Shown in pieces: positions 36,601 through 44,602 of a stretch of 64,000 bases of DNA. This DNA comes from an uncultured Prevotellaceae bacterium (lineage in GTDB: Bacteria; Bacteroidota; Bacteroidia; Bacteroidales; Muribaculaceae). The notes below the pieces were generated by a model. It did not search any database. It saw only the letters and a list, made by a program, of their open reading frames with translations, and had not been told where the DNA came from. Location of the stretch: the NCBI GenBank assembly GCA_900320055.1, contig ONQS01000011.1, positions 28,085-92,084 on the forward strand, read 5' to 3'. Each line of letters begins with the position of its first letter. Positions within the stretch are counted from its first letter, which is position 1. The translations under genes and the position numbers were made by a program.

Positions 36601-37342
36601 CCGATGCGGCCGGGCCCTTCAGGATCGACATGCTCTCGATATCCTCGGGGTTGATATCCATCACACGGTTGGATGAAGTGGTTGCACTGTTCATCATACC
36701 GTCAAATGCGGAGTTGCCCACGATACCTGCCGAGTTGTCATAGATGACACCATCCACAACAAACAGAGGCTGAGAGTCGCGGTTCTCAGCAACCGACGTA
36801 CCACCACGCAGGATGATCTGTGCGCCCGAACCGGCGGCACCCGACGACTGGGTGATGTTCACACCAGCGATCTTACCCGACAGCGAGTTGATGGCGTTGG
36901 CGCTCTTGTTACGCATCAGTTCCTCGGCCTTGAGGTCGTCGACGGCATAACCGAGCGACTTCTTGTCCTTGCGGATACCGAGTGCGGTTACAACAACCTC
37001 GTCGAGGACTTGGTCATTGGCCTGCATGTTGATGTCCATGTCGCCGCTACCCACGGTTACCTCCATGGGCTTGCTGCCGATGTAGGACACGACGAGCACG
37101 TCTCCTCGGTTGGCGATGATTGAATACTTGCCGTCGACATCGGTTGCGGTACCGCGGTTGGTACCCTTGACCTTAACGGTCGCGCCGATGAGGGGCTCAC
37201 CTTGGGCGTCACGTATGACGCCAGTAACTTTGTTGGCTTGGGCAACAGCAGTGAAACCCGTCGTGGTCTGACTCGACGTCATCCCTACGGGCACGCCACT
37301 TGCGATTGCCAGTGCTGCCAACAGCGCTAATTGTTTTTTCAT
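33605..37342 (-). CDS. SusC/RagA-type TonB-dependent receptor with C-terminal coiled coil and OmpA-like domain
   Basis: This 1,245-residue receptor starts at the ATG at 37342 (a GTG at 37348 is in frame). Order of parts: signal peptide; carboxypeptidase-like domain (VTGVIRDAQGEPLIGATVKVKG in parts, TNRGTATDVDGKYSI); TonB-box region VLDEVVVTALG; plug (IINSLSGKIAGV-like, QIILRGGTS, LFVVDGVIYDN, DIESMSILKGPAASALYGSRAANGVV in parts); barrel to about residue 1070; heptad coiled coil (LNSQINNLRNQLANAQNA, nt about 33960-34130); OmpA-like domain ([48 protein letters not shown]; nt about 33608-33950). The OmpA addition is about 180 residues more than an ordinary SusC. Pair partner: the SusD 28 bp downstream. 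Confidence 0.95.
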   Translation of the reverse strand: MKKQLALLAALAIASGVPVGMTSSQTTTGFTAVAQANKVTGVIRDAQGEPLIGATVKVKGTNRGTATDVDGKYSIIANRGDVLVVSYIGSKPMEVTVGSGDMDINMQANDQVLDEVVVTALGIRKDKKSLGYAVDDLKAEELMRNKSANAINSLSGKIAGVNITQSSGAAGSGAQIILRGGTSVAENRDSQPLFVVDGVIYDNSAGIVGNSAFDGMMNSATTSSNRVMDINPEDIESMSILKGPAASALYGSRAANGVVMITTKKGKEGHTEISFSGKMIASMVKDLPKTQNQYIRGYMTDMYKDGAWTGLDIKDDSYNSWGPKANVPFYDNLKNFFDTGIIWDTNLSVSGGTKNNNFFLSGSFYDQDGIVPTTGYTKTTFRFNGEQKVGRFTFGANAAYSDARTTKTLTGAALYGSSGTGALYAAYNWAPSDDMRHYLNEDGTRYRMFGDQFQPWDERDNPYWIVNKNKMTDDTERFTGNFNVKWDLFDWWWLSYRMGVDSYTTQSHNEIAPGGAIKQIWQRGMLSDNMYKYRYLSNNLMSNWNKQFGDFNINLMLGGSTDYTKTRRDYESAWNFGVPDFFSYENASDADKKFSHGSSKKRMVSAFGEFRIDWRNAIFLTVTGRNDWDSTLPKDNWSYFYPSVSGAIAFTELFRESLPDWFSFGKIRASWAEVGKGTNPYVTNTYLWPVGTYLESMVGLGNSWTRGNPYLKPERTRSTEVGLELRFIQNRLKFDVAYYTNNSFDLILQPRGPQSTGYIFCSVNSGDVYNKGLEISLSGTPIQHENFIWETGINVYGNRGTVGDLVNGIDVMYLTDVQYGGAKAASYNHGNFMGIDGTKWNRNSEGKLILDKNGFPTTDSKAYEVGDREAKWQGGWNNTFTFFKNWTFNMLWEFRWGGDVFNGTKYAMSMSGVSALSGDWRNETLTIEGVDADGNPVSNTWKADQNYMFNGNETSGYNIIKNYYTGAYNYEVRNWITYVKSLRLRTISLTYDVPRSFLAKTKYIKRAAITASANNLVLFTNYDGDPEVAASGAGIGGSSSVGFDYCGVPATRQYALGINLTFGTDDAAPARVNNVELDNLNSQINNLRNQLANAQNASNARIAQLENDLAAANKALANCRNDLNAAKNAAPKVVDNSAKYMNVLVHFPVAKTAITADQRANVERVANYLKSHPEAKCTINGYASPEGNKDNNIKLANGRAASVKDMLVNKYGIAANRITAAGQGISNMFDELSWNRVSICEIIVK

Positions 37343-37781
37343 ACGCACTTACTTTAAATTTTTAAAAAAATTGAAATTTAATGACTATCATTAATTTTGT
37401 CGAAATTTCGAATGTCAAGGTAACATGATATCAGATTCCAACTCGGGCAGCGGCCACTGCATAGCAGTGAGATGCCCTCATTTGAAAGGCAAATTTGCAA
37501 ATAAAAATTAATCTGACCAAAAGTTTAGACAAAAAAATGTGATGTATTGACCAATTCTGGTAAGTAAAAGGCCATTTTTTATAATTCAAGTACGGATTTT
37601 TGTGGTTTTTAACATTTGTATTTGTAAAAAGAGCCCGTTTTTTTGGCTATTTCAAAAAAAATGTTGAATTTTGCACCTTGTTAAAAAATATAAAACTCTA
37701 ACCTTTGTGTGAAGGGTTAGAATGCGGTAAAAGAAAAACTTTAGAATTATCAACTTAATATTAACAAATTTAAACGTGCTT
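37343..37781. promoter_or_regulatory. Divergent control region of two SusC/SusD pairs
   Basis: This AT-rich 439-bp gap separates two outward-facing susC genes. For the right gene, CTTG (37677-37680), 18 nt, and TAACCTTTG (37699-37707) form a probable promoter. For the left gene no exact TAnnTTTG is seen. A stem-loop with GGGCA/TGCCC (37445-37449/37473-37477) around CACTGC/GCAGTG (37456-37461 and 37465-37470 approximately) lies in the left leader. No sigma/anti-sigma or hybrid two-component gene is next to either pair. Confidence 0.5.
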
Positions 37782-40700
37782 ATGAAAAGACATCTAGTTC
37801 TTTTGGGCGCATTGATGATGCTGTGCGGTACAGGCTACCAGGCACAGGCAACACCCGCGCCCCAGGTGACGGCCAGTTCCGCCACCAGCATTGTGACAGG
37901 CCGTGTCGTCGATGAGCAGGGAGAACCTGTGATCGGCGCCAGCATTGTCGAGGTAGGAACGACCCGTGGCACATCGACCGATGTGGACGGTAACTTCTCG
38001 TTTAAGGCTAGCCCTAACGCAAAACTTCAGGTTTCGTTTATCGGTTACAAGACCGTGACGCAGCGTGCCGCCAACGGCATGCGCGTGGTTCTGGCTGAGG
38101 ATAACGCGAAACTCGACGAAGTCGTTGTCGTAGGTTACGGTACGCAGCGCAAGGCCAACCTGACCGGTGCTGTGAGCAACGTGGAGGTGAGCAAGGTGCT
38201 CGAGTCCAAGTCGCAGACCGACGTGGCCAAGTCGCTGCAGGGTGCCGTGCCCGGCCTGACCATCTTGAACACCAATGGTGGTATCGATGAGGAGGCTTCG
38301 GTCGTGATCCGTGGTATCGGTACGCTGTCCAACAGCGGTGTCTCTACCCCGTTGTACATCGTTGACGGTGTTCCCACCGACAACCTGAGTTACCTGAACA
38401 CCGCCGATATCGAGAGCATCAGCGTCCTCAAGGATGCTGCCTCGACCTCGATCTACGGTACGCGTGCAGCCTTCGGTGTGATCCTGATCACCACCAAGAC
38501 CGCCCACGTCAAGGACAACGTGAAGGTGCAGTACAACAACAACTTCGCTTGGAGCCAGGCTACCACACTGCCCGACTATCCCAACGTACCCACCCAGGTG
38601 GGCGCCCTTAACGACGTGAACAAGCGCATGGGTCTGGAGTCGGAACTCTTCGGTATGTATCTGGACAGCGAGCAGTTCACCCGTGGCATGAACAACTGGA
38701 TTGCCAAGCATGGTGACACCAAGGCCAAGTATCGCGAGATGATCTATGGTGATGACTATGATGACTATGGCTACTATGCCAACTGGGATGTGCCCGGCAT
38801 CATCTTCAACAACCACGCTCCCTCTCAGAGCCACACCCTGAGTGTGACCGGTAATTCGGGCCGCGCCAACTTCTACACCTCGGTAGGTTACAGCCAGAAG
38901 CAGTCGTTGATGAACTTCAACCCCGACAAGGTGAAGAAGTATAACGCTACCGCCAACCTGTCTGTCAAGGCTACCGACTGGTTGGAGATCGGTACCCGCA
39001 TCGCCTACAGCGACAAGGAGTTTGACTATCCTTACCTGCGCAGCGGCACGTATCAGTACCTGTGGCGCTGGGGTTCGTTCTTCGGCCCCTACGGCTACTT
39101 TGTTAACCCCGATGACGGCAAGCAGTATGACGGCCGCACGATGATCGGTTACCGCAACACTGGCGGTGACTCGTTCACTCGCGTGGACAACCTGCGTCTG
39201 GGTGGCTTCATCAAGGTCGACCTGAGCCATGGTCTGACCTTCAATGGTGACTACACCTTCATCAAGAACAATATGCGCTATAAGGGTGTGGGCCTTCCCG
39301 CCGAGATCTACAACACTTGGGGTCTTGCTCCCAAGGGACCGACGTTGCTCTCGACCACTACCTTTATCGAGACGAGCCGCAGCCATTATCAGAACCAAGT
39401 GGCTAACGCCTACTTCAACTACAAGGCCAGCATCCGCGACATTCACAACTTCAACCTGATGGTTGGTGCCAACGTGGATAAGGATGACTATGAGTACCTG
39501 TACTACGAGCGTCACGACCTGCAGGATCTGAACATGCCTGAATTGGCTCTTGCCAACAGTGACTACAGTTATACGCACCGCCACACCCATAAGGGTTCGG
39601 CAGGCTTCTTCGGCCGTATCAACTATGACTACAAGGGCATCTGGTTGCTCGAGTTGAATGGACGCTACGACGGTTCGAGCAAGTTCCCCGCCAAGGACCA
39701 GTGGGCCTTCTTCCCCTCAGGATCGATTGGCTGGCGCATCAGTGAGATGTCGTTCTGGAAACCCATCAAGAACACCATCAGCAATGCCAAGATCCGCGCA
39801 TCGTATGGTGTGATCGGTAACCAAGAGATCGGTACCAACATGTTCCTCGAGACCATGGCCAAGCAGACCAACTCTGTCTACTGGATGGGCACCGGCAGTT
39901 CTCGCTATGACTACTTCTCGGCTCCCAAGTTGGTTTCTTCGTCCCTCACTTGGGAGAAGATCCATACCACCAACGTCGGTGTTGACCTGGGCTTCTTCAA
40001 CGGCCACTTGAACGTGACCGCCGACTGGTACCAGCGCGACACTAAGGACATGCTGGCTCCGGGTAAGGCTATGCCCGCAGTGCTGGGTGCTACCCCCGCC
40101 TGGGAGAACGCAGGTAGCCTGCGCACCCGTGGTTGGGAGTTGACCATCGACTACCGCAACCGCTTCGGTGAGGTTGACTTCTATGCAACTGCCAACATCA
40201 GTGACTACAAGACCAAGGTCACCGAGTGGGACAGCAACAACATGATCAACACCAACTACTCTGGCAAGGAGTATGGCGAGATCTGGGGCTTTGAGACCGA
40301 CCGCTACTTTGACTTCAACGACTTTAACGCCGACGGTACCTACAAGCAGGGTGTTCCCGATCAGACCAAACTGCAGTCTGGCACCTTCGTTTATGGCCCT
40401 GGCGACATCAAGTTCAAGGACCTGAATGATGATGGCGTGATTGATTGGGGTAAGGGTACTCCCGAGGATCACGGTGACCTGAAGCGCATCGGTAACTTCA
40501 CCCCGCGCTATCAGTACTCGCTGCGTCTGGGCGCCGCTTGGCGAGGCTTTGACATCGACTTCTACCTGCAGGGTGTGGGCAAGCGCGACATGTGGACCCA
40601 GTCTGCATTCGTCATGCCCTTCATGCGCGGTGCTGACGCTATCTACAGCAATCAGACCAGTTACATCACCGAGGCCGACTATGCCGCTGGCAAGATCGAC

Positions 40701-41615
40701 CAGAGTGCTGACTTCCCCCGCATGTGGGGTGGTGGTGCCGGCCGTGGCCGCGCATCGAGCGACATCCTGGATCTGGGTTGCTACAACTTCTATCCCCAGA
40801 CCAAGTATCTGGTTAACATGGCTTACCTGCGCATGAAGAACATCACCGTAGGTTACACGCTGCCGCAGCACATCACCCGCAAGGCCCTGATCGAGCGCCT
40901 GCGCATCTATGCTTCGACCGACAACCTGTTTGACATCATCAACAATAGCAATGGCACGGGTCTGGATCCCGAGATCAACACCGGTGTAGGCAGTTACGGT
41001 AACGCCGTTTGGGGCCGTACCGAGCCCATCATGCGCTCCTACAGCGTAGGTCTGCAGTTGACCTTCGGTAGCAGCAGCCACAGTGCTGTTGCCGTCAGTG
41101 GCGACAACAGCGCCCTGAACGCCCAGATCAACGACCTGCGCGCTCAACTCGCCGATGCCGAGAACAGTTACAATGCCCGTCTGGCCGACCTCCAGAACCA
41201 ACTCAACGCTGCCAACAACCGCAACAGCCAGTTGCAGAAGGATCTGAACGACTGCCAGAAGAGCAAGAGCAACATGATCGACAAGTCGTTGCAGTACATG
41301 ACCATCCTGGTTCACTTCCCCGTGAACAAGACCGCCGTGAGCGCCGATCAGCAGCCCAACGTGGAGCGCATCGCCGCTTACATGAAGAGCCACCCCGAGG
41401 CCAACTGCACCATCAACGGTTATGCCTCGAAGGACGGCCCCGCCGACCACAACATCCAACTCGCTAACGGCCGCGCCGCCAGCGTCAAGGATATGCTCGT
41501 GAAGAAGTATGGTATCGATGCCAAGCGCATCAACGCCCAGGGTCAGGGCATCAGCAACATGTTTGATGAACTGAGTTGGAACCGCGTTTCGATTTGCGAG
41601 ATTATCGTGAAGTAA
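37782..41615 (+). CDS. SusC/RagA-type TonB-dependent receptor with C-terminal coiled coil and OmpA-like domain
   Basis: This 1,277-residue receptor starts at the ATG at 37782; a GTG at 37776 is also in frame. It has a signal peptide (MKRHLVLLGALMMLCGTG), a carboxypeptidase-like domain (VTGRVVDEQGEPVIGAS, TRGTSTDVDGNFSF), a TonB-box region (LDEVVVVGYGTQRKANLTGAV, seen as LDEVVVVGYG), a plug (DVAKSLQGAVPGL, VVIRGIGTLSNSG, PLYIVDGVPTDNL) and a barrel ending near nt 41070. A coiled coil (nt about 41110-41260: [17 protein letters not shown]) and an OmpA-like domain (nt about 41275-41612: [36 protein letters not shown]) follow. The plug is of a different subtype from the neighbour receptor, yet the OmpA tail is nearly the same. 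Confidence 0.95.
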   Translation: MKRHLVLLGALMMLCGTGYQAQATPAPQVTASSATSIVTGRVVDEQGEPVIGASIVEVGTTRGTSTDVDGNFSFKASPNAKLQVSFIGYKTVTQRAANGMRVVLAEDNAKLDEVVVVGYGTQRKANLTGAVSNVEVSKVLESKSQTDVAKSLQGAVPGLTILNTNGGIDEEASVVIRGIGTLSNSGVSTPLYIVDGVPTDNLSYLNTADIESISVLKDAASTSIYGTRAAFGVILITTKTAHVKDNVKVQYNNNFAWSQATTLPDYPNVPTQVGALNDVNKRMGLESELFGMYLDSEQFTRGMNNWIAKHGDTKAKYREMIYGDDYDDYGYYANWDVPGIIFNNHAPSQSHTLSVTGNSGRANFYTSVGYSQKQSLMNFNPDKVKKYNATANLSVKATDWLEIGTRIAYSDKEFDYPYLRSGTYQYLWRWGSFFGPYGYFVNPDDGKQYDGRTMIGYRNTGGDSFTRVDNLRLGGFIKVDLSHGLTFNGDYTFIKNNMRYKGVGLPAEIYNTWGLAPKGPTLLSTTTFIETSRSHYQNQVANAYFNYKASIRDIHNFNLMVGANVDKDDYEYLYYERHDLQDLNMPELALANSDYSYTHRHTHKGSAGFFGRINYDYKGIWLLELNGRYDGSSKFPAKDQWAFFPSGSIGWRISEMSFWKPIKNTISNAKIRASYGVIGNQEIGTNMFLETMAKQTNSVYWMGTGSSRYDYFSAPKLVSSSLTWEKIHTTNVGVDLGFFNGHLNVTADWYQRDTKDMLAPGKAMPAVLGATPAWENAGSLRTRGWELTIDYRNRFGEVDFYATANISDYKTKVTEWDSNNMINTNYSGKEYGEIWGFETDRYFDFNDFNADGTYKQGVPDQTKLQSGTFVYGPGDIKFKDLNDDGVIDWGKGTPEDHGDLKRIGNFTPRYQYSLRLGAAWRGFDIDFYLQGVGKRDMWTQSAFVMPFMRGADAIYSNQTSYITEADYAAGKIDQSADFPRMWGGGAGRGRASSDILDLGCYNFYPQTKYLVNMAYLRMKNITVGYTLPQHITRKALIERLRIYASTDNLFDIINNSNGTGLDPEINTGVGSYGNAVWGRTEPIMRSYSVGLQLTFGSSSHSAVAVSGDNSALNAQINDLRAQLADAENSYNARLADLQNQLNAANNRNSQLQKDLNDCQKSKSNMIDKSLQYMTILVHFPVNKTAVSADQQPNVERIAAYMKSHPEANCTINGYASKDGPADHNIQLANGRAASVKDMLVKKYGIDAKRINAQGQGISNMFDELSWNRVSICEIIVK

Positions 41616-41623
41616 TTATTAAC

Positions 41624-41714
41624 AAGTTTAAGGTTTAGAGTCTATAGTTTAGAGTGTTGACCATGAGATCAAGGCTAAAAACTAAGGACTAAGGACTAAA
41701 AACTAAAAACTAAG
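41624..41714. repeat. Imperfect inverted repeat of CTAAAAA units between susC and susD
   Basis: The left arm (41624-41654, with GTTTAGAG twice) faces a right arm of five ACTAAGG/ACTAAAA heptamers (41675-41714). Position and style match the repeat at 3397-3506 in the first Sus locus. Confidence 0.65.
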
Positions 41715-41722
41715 ATATAATT

Positions 41723-43444
41723 ATGAAACTATTCAAATCAATTATACTGGCTGGTATGGGCGTTGTCTTGCTGTCGCTCGCATCGTGCGATGATGTACTT
41801 GACACCGAGCCCTATGATCAGTTTACTAAGGCTAATTATTTTACCAGTGAGACCAACGTCCAGTTGTTTGCCAACTATTTCTATAATGAGTTTGCAGGCT
41901 ATGGCAACAATGGCTCCTATGGTGACTACTACTTCAATACACTGAACGACGACCAGGCCGTGACCGGTATCACCCCTTGGACCTTTACCTCGGTCCCCGG
42001 TACCGCAGCCGCTTGGAATACGCCCTATGTTGAGATCCGTCGTGCCAACACGATGATCGCCGCTATCCCCGGCATCGAGTCGATGACCGACGCCAAGAAG
42101 GCCAACTGGCTGGGTATCGGCCGCCTGTACCGTGGCTGGCAGCACTACAAACTGGTGCGCGGTTTCGGTGACTGCTACTGGGTGGACAAGGAACTCGATG
42201 GCGACGACACCGATATCCTGTACGGTCCCCGTCAGCCCCGCAACGACGTGATGGACAAGGTGCTTGAAGACCTGAACTATGCTTGTGCCAACATCACCGA
42301 AAACGCCAACTCCCGCGTTGCCTTCAACAAGTATGTGGCTCTGGCCATGAAGGCCCAGGTTTGCCTCTATGAGGGCACCTATAGCAAGTATGTGAGCAAG
42401 AATGCCGACCGCGCTACCCGTTATCTGAACGAGGCCAAGAGCGCATGCTTGGAAATCATGAACTCGGGCAAGTATAGCCTGAATCCTAACTTCCAGGCTA
42501 ACTTCAACTCACTTGACTTGGCTGGTAACCCCGAGATGATCCTGTACAAGCACTATGTATACGGCTCGCTGGCTCATGGTACCATCGACTACACCTGCGG
42601 TTCTACTCAGGTCAACGGTATGACCAAGGATGCCTTCGACTCTTACTTGTTCAAGGATGGTAAGCCCAAAGCAACCACGTCTCTCAACACCAGCGAGATC
42701 GGTACTGTTGTTGTCCTGGACGACAACTCTGGTTTCGGTGAGGCTCCCCACATCGACATCTCCAACGTGCTGGCCAACCGCGACCCGCGCTTGAGCGCCC
42801 AGGTTGACCACATCCTGCAGTTCCCCGGCAGCGCTTATGCCCGCTTTGGTGGCGCTCAGTCGACTGCCTCGACTGGCTATGGTGTGTATCTGTTTGATAC
42901 CAACCTGATCCGCAACGCCGACCGTCAGAGCACCAATGGTAACTGGACCGATGCTCCCATCTTCTGGTATGCCGAGATCCTGCTGAACTATGCAGAGGCT
43001 TGCGCCGAGTTGGGTACCATGACCAACGATGATCTGGACAAGTCCATCAACCTGCTGCGCGACCGCGTGGGTATGCCTCACATGACCATCAATGTTGAGG
43101 CCGATCCCGCCAACAACATGGGCGTGAGCAACCTGCTTTGGGAAGTTCGCCGCGAGCGTCGCGTCGAGATGATGTACTGCATGAACGACCGTTACTACTC
43201 GTTGCAGCGCTGGAACCAACTCGAACTGCTCGACACCGAGGCTCATCCCAACATCAGCCGTGGCGCTTATGTTGTCGGTTATGACGGCATCAGCCTCGAT
43301 GGTGTGGATGTTGACGCCGATGGTTACATCAACTGCAAGAACAATGGTGCTCCTCGCCGCTGGGATCCCAAGTACAACTTGTTCCCCATCCCCAACGATC
43401 AGAGCAACCTGAACCCGCAGATTGGCCAGAACCCCGGTTGGTAA
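41723..43444 (+). CDS. SusD/RagB-family surface lipoprotein
   Basis: This 573-residue lipoprotein (MKLFKSIILAGMGVVLLSL, lipobox LASCDD) has the family start DDVLDTEPYDQFTKANYF and the C-terminal LLWEVRRERRVEMMYC segment. It follows its SusC gene by 107 bp. It should form the lid of the transporter. The ligand cannot be told. Two hairpins follow the stop codon and close the operon. Confidence 0.94.
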   Translation: MKLFKSIILAGMGVVLLSLASCDDVLDTEPYDQFTKANYFTSETNVQLFANYFYNEFAGYGNNGSYGDYYFNTLNDDQAVTGITPWTFTSVPGTAAAWNTPYVEIRRANTMIAAIPGIESMTDAKKANWLGIGRLYRGWQHYKLVRGFGDCYWVDKELDGDDTDILYGPRQPRNDVMDKVLEDLNYACANITENANSRVAFNKYVALAMKAQVCLYEGTYSKYVSKNADRATRYLNEAKSACLEIMNSGKYSLNPNFQANFNSLDLAGNPEMILYKHYVYGSLAHGTIDYTCGSTQVNGMTKDAFDSYLFKDGKPKATTSLNTSEIGTVVVLDDNSGFGEAPHIDISNVLANRDPRLSAQVDHILQFPGSAYARFGGAQSTASTGYGVYLFDTNLIRNADRQSTNGNWTDAPIFWYAEILLNYAEACAELGTMTNDDLDKSINLLRDRVGMPHMTINVEADPANNMGVSNLLWEVRRERRVEMMYCMNDRYYSLQRWNQLELLDTEAHPNISRGAYVVGYDGISLDGVDVDADGYINCKNNGAPRRWDPKYNLFPIPNDQSNLNPQIGQNPGW

Positions 43445-43460
43445 TCACATGACCCCTGCG

Positions 43461-43533
43461 TGACCCGCATCCTGCGGGTCACAGCACCATAAAAAACGGC
43501 TACCGCCGCGACACTCAACAGTCGCGGCGGTAG
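43461..43533 (+). terminator. Double hairpin terminator after the third SusD gene
   Basis: Hairpin 1 is TGACCCGCATCCTGCGGGTCA (43461-43481, arms of 9 bp). Hairpin 2 has perfect 13-bp arms CTACCGCCGCGAC (43500-43512) and GTCGCGGCGGTAG (43521-43533), followed by TTTTAAT. Confidence 0.8.
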
Positions 43534-43541
43534 TTTTAATT

Positions 43542-43581
43542 GACCCTAAAGACCTTAAAGACCTTAAAGACCCTAAAGTCC
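43542..43581. repeat. 9-bp tandem repeat GACCTTAAA
   Basis: Four units GACCCTAAA, GACCTTAAA, GACCTTAAA, GACCCTAAA and a partial fifth (GTCCTTA) fill the gap between two convergent genes. Confidence 0.8.
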
Positions 43582-44337
43582 TTACTGGTAGTCTCGGATG
43601 CGCACGTCGATGCCGCTGCCCTCTAGCAGTTTGACGACCTGCTGGATGTCGGTCTGGCCATAGTGGTAGGGGAAGAGCACTGCGGGCTTGACCATCGTGG
43701 CGGCGTGGGCGCACTGCTCAGGCGTCATGGTGAAGGGCAGGTTGCAGGGCAGGAAGGCCACGTCGATGTCCTTGATGTCGGCCATCTCGGGGATATCCTC
43801 GGTGTCGCCGGCGATGTAGATGCGCATGCCATTGAGGTTGAGGATGAAACCGTTGTCACGCCCCTTGGGGTGGAACTGCAGTTTGTCGGGCGAGTTGTTG
43901 TAGGCAGGCACGGCCTCCAGGGTTGTGAAAACCTCGTCGGGCAAGTGCAGGACATCACCATTGGCCATCACCTGTCCCTTGCCGCCCAGCATGTCGTGGC
44001 AGCGGGCATTGGTGATAAGCATGGTGCCAGGCTTGGTCAACTGGTTGATAGCCACCGAGTCCAGGTGATCGAAGTGCTCATGCGTCACCAGGATGTAATC
44101 GGCCTTGGGTAGGGTAGAGTAGTCGGTCTCGGGCTTGACGGCCGTGGTGACGGGATCCACATAGATCCACTTGTCGCCCACCTGCATCCTCACGCTGCCG
44201 TGCTTGATGCAATACATCTTCACGGTAATGCCACTCGGGGTCTTGAACACGTCGCACCCCGCTTCACGCTCCTGTGCCGTGCATCCGCACATGGCACCAA
44301 CAATCATCATAGCCATAACTAATAATTTAATTTTCAT
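43582..44337 (-). CDS. Exported metallo-beta-lactamase-fold hydrolase, UlaG-like
   Basis: This 251-residue protein has a lipoprotein-type signal (MKIKLLVMAMMIVGAMCGC), so it acts in the periplasm. The metal motif is VTHEHFDHLDS (about 83-93), with AGDTEDIPEMADIKDIDVAFLPCN and FPYHYGQTD supplying further ligands, as in the UlaG/YtkL branch. It is shorter than classical beta-lactamases and unlikely to act on beta-lactams. Substrate is unknown. It is monocistronic with a -7 box TACCTTTG on its strand at 44376-44369. Confidence 0.87.
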   Translation of the reverse strand: MKIKLLVMAMMIVGAMCGCTAQEREAGCDVFKTPSGITVKMYCIKHGSVRMQVGDKWIYVDPVTTAVKPETDYSTLPKADYILVTHEHFDHLDSVAINQLTKPGTMLITNARCHDMLGGKGQVMANGDVLHLPDEVFTTLEAVPAYNNSPDKLQFHPKGRDNGFILNLNGMRIYIAGDTEDIPEMADIKDIDVAFLPCNLPFTMTPEQCAHAATMVKPAVLFPYHYGQTDIQQVVKLLEGSGIDVRIRDYQ

Positions 44338-44368
44338 TGTCGTGAATAATTAGATCAACATTTGCTGC

Positions 44369-44376
44369 CAAAGGTA
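44369..44376 (-). promoter_or_regulatory. -7 box of the UlaG-like gene
   Basis: TACCTTTG on the minus strand, 31 nt before the start codon. Confidence 0.6.
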
Positions 44377-44553
44377 GTTTAATCTGCTGATATCCATCGT
44401 CGGTGAGGACAAAAAATTGTTCTTTTTTTACACGGTGGCGAGGATTGCCGGTCTAAACTGACCGTTTTTCGGGAGTTTCCGATAAATATGGCACTAGTCA
44501 CAACAATGATTAAAAAAAATGGGTCATTGTGCTCGACTTGCACAAATTTTGTT

Positions 44554-44561
44554 TACCTTTG
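44554..44561 (+). promoter_or_regulatory. -7 box of the nucleoside kinase pair
   Basis: TACCTTTG, 41 nt before the ATG at 44603; it excludes the open-frame start at 44519. Confidence 0.62.
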
Positions 44562-44602
44562 CAACTCATAAACCCGTAGCAACCGCACTTATATGTGATG
44601 AT

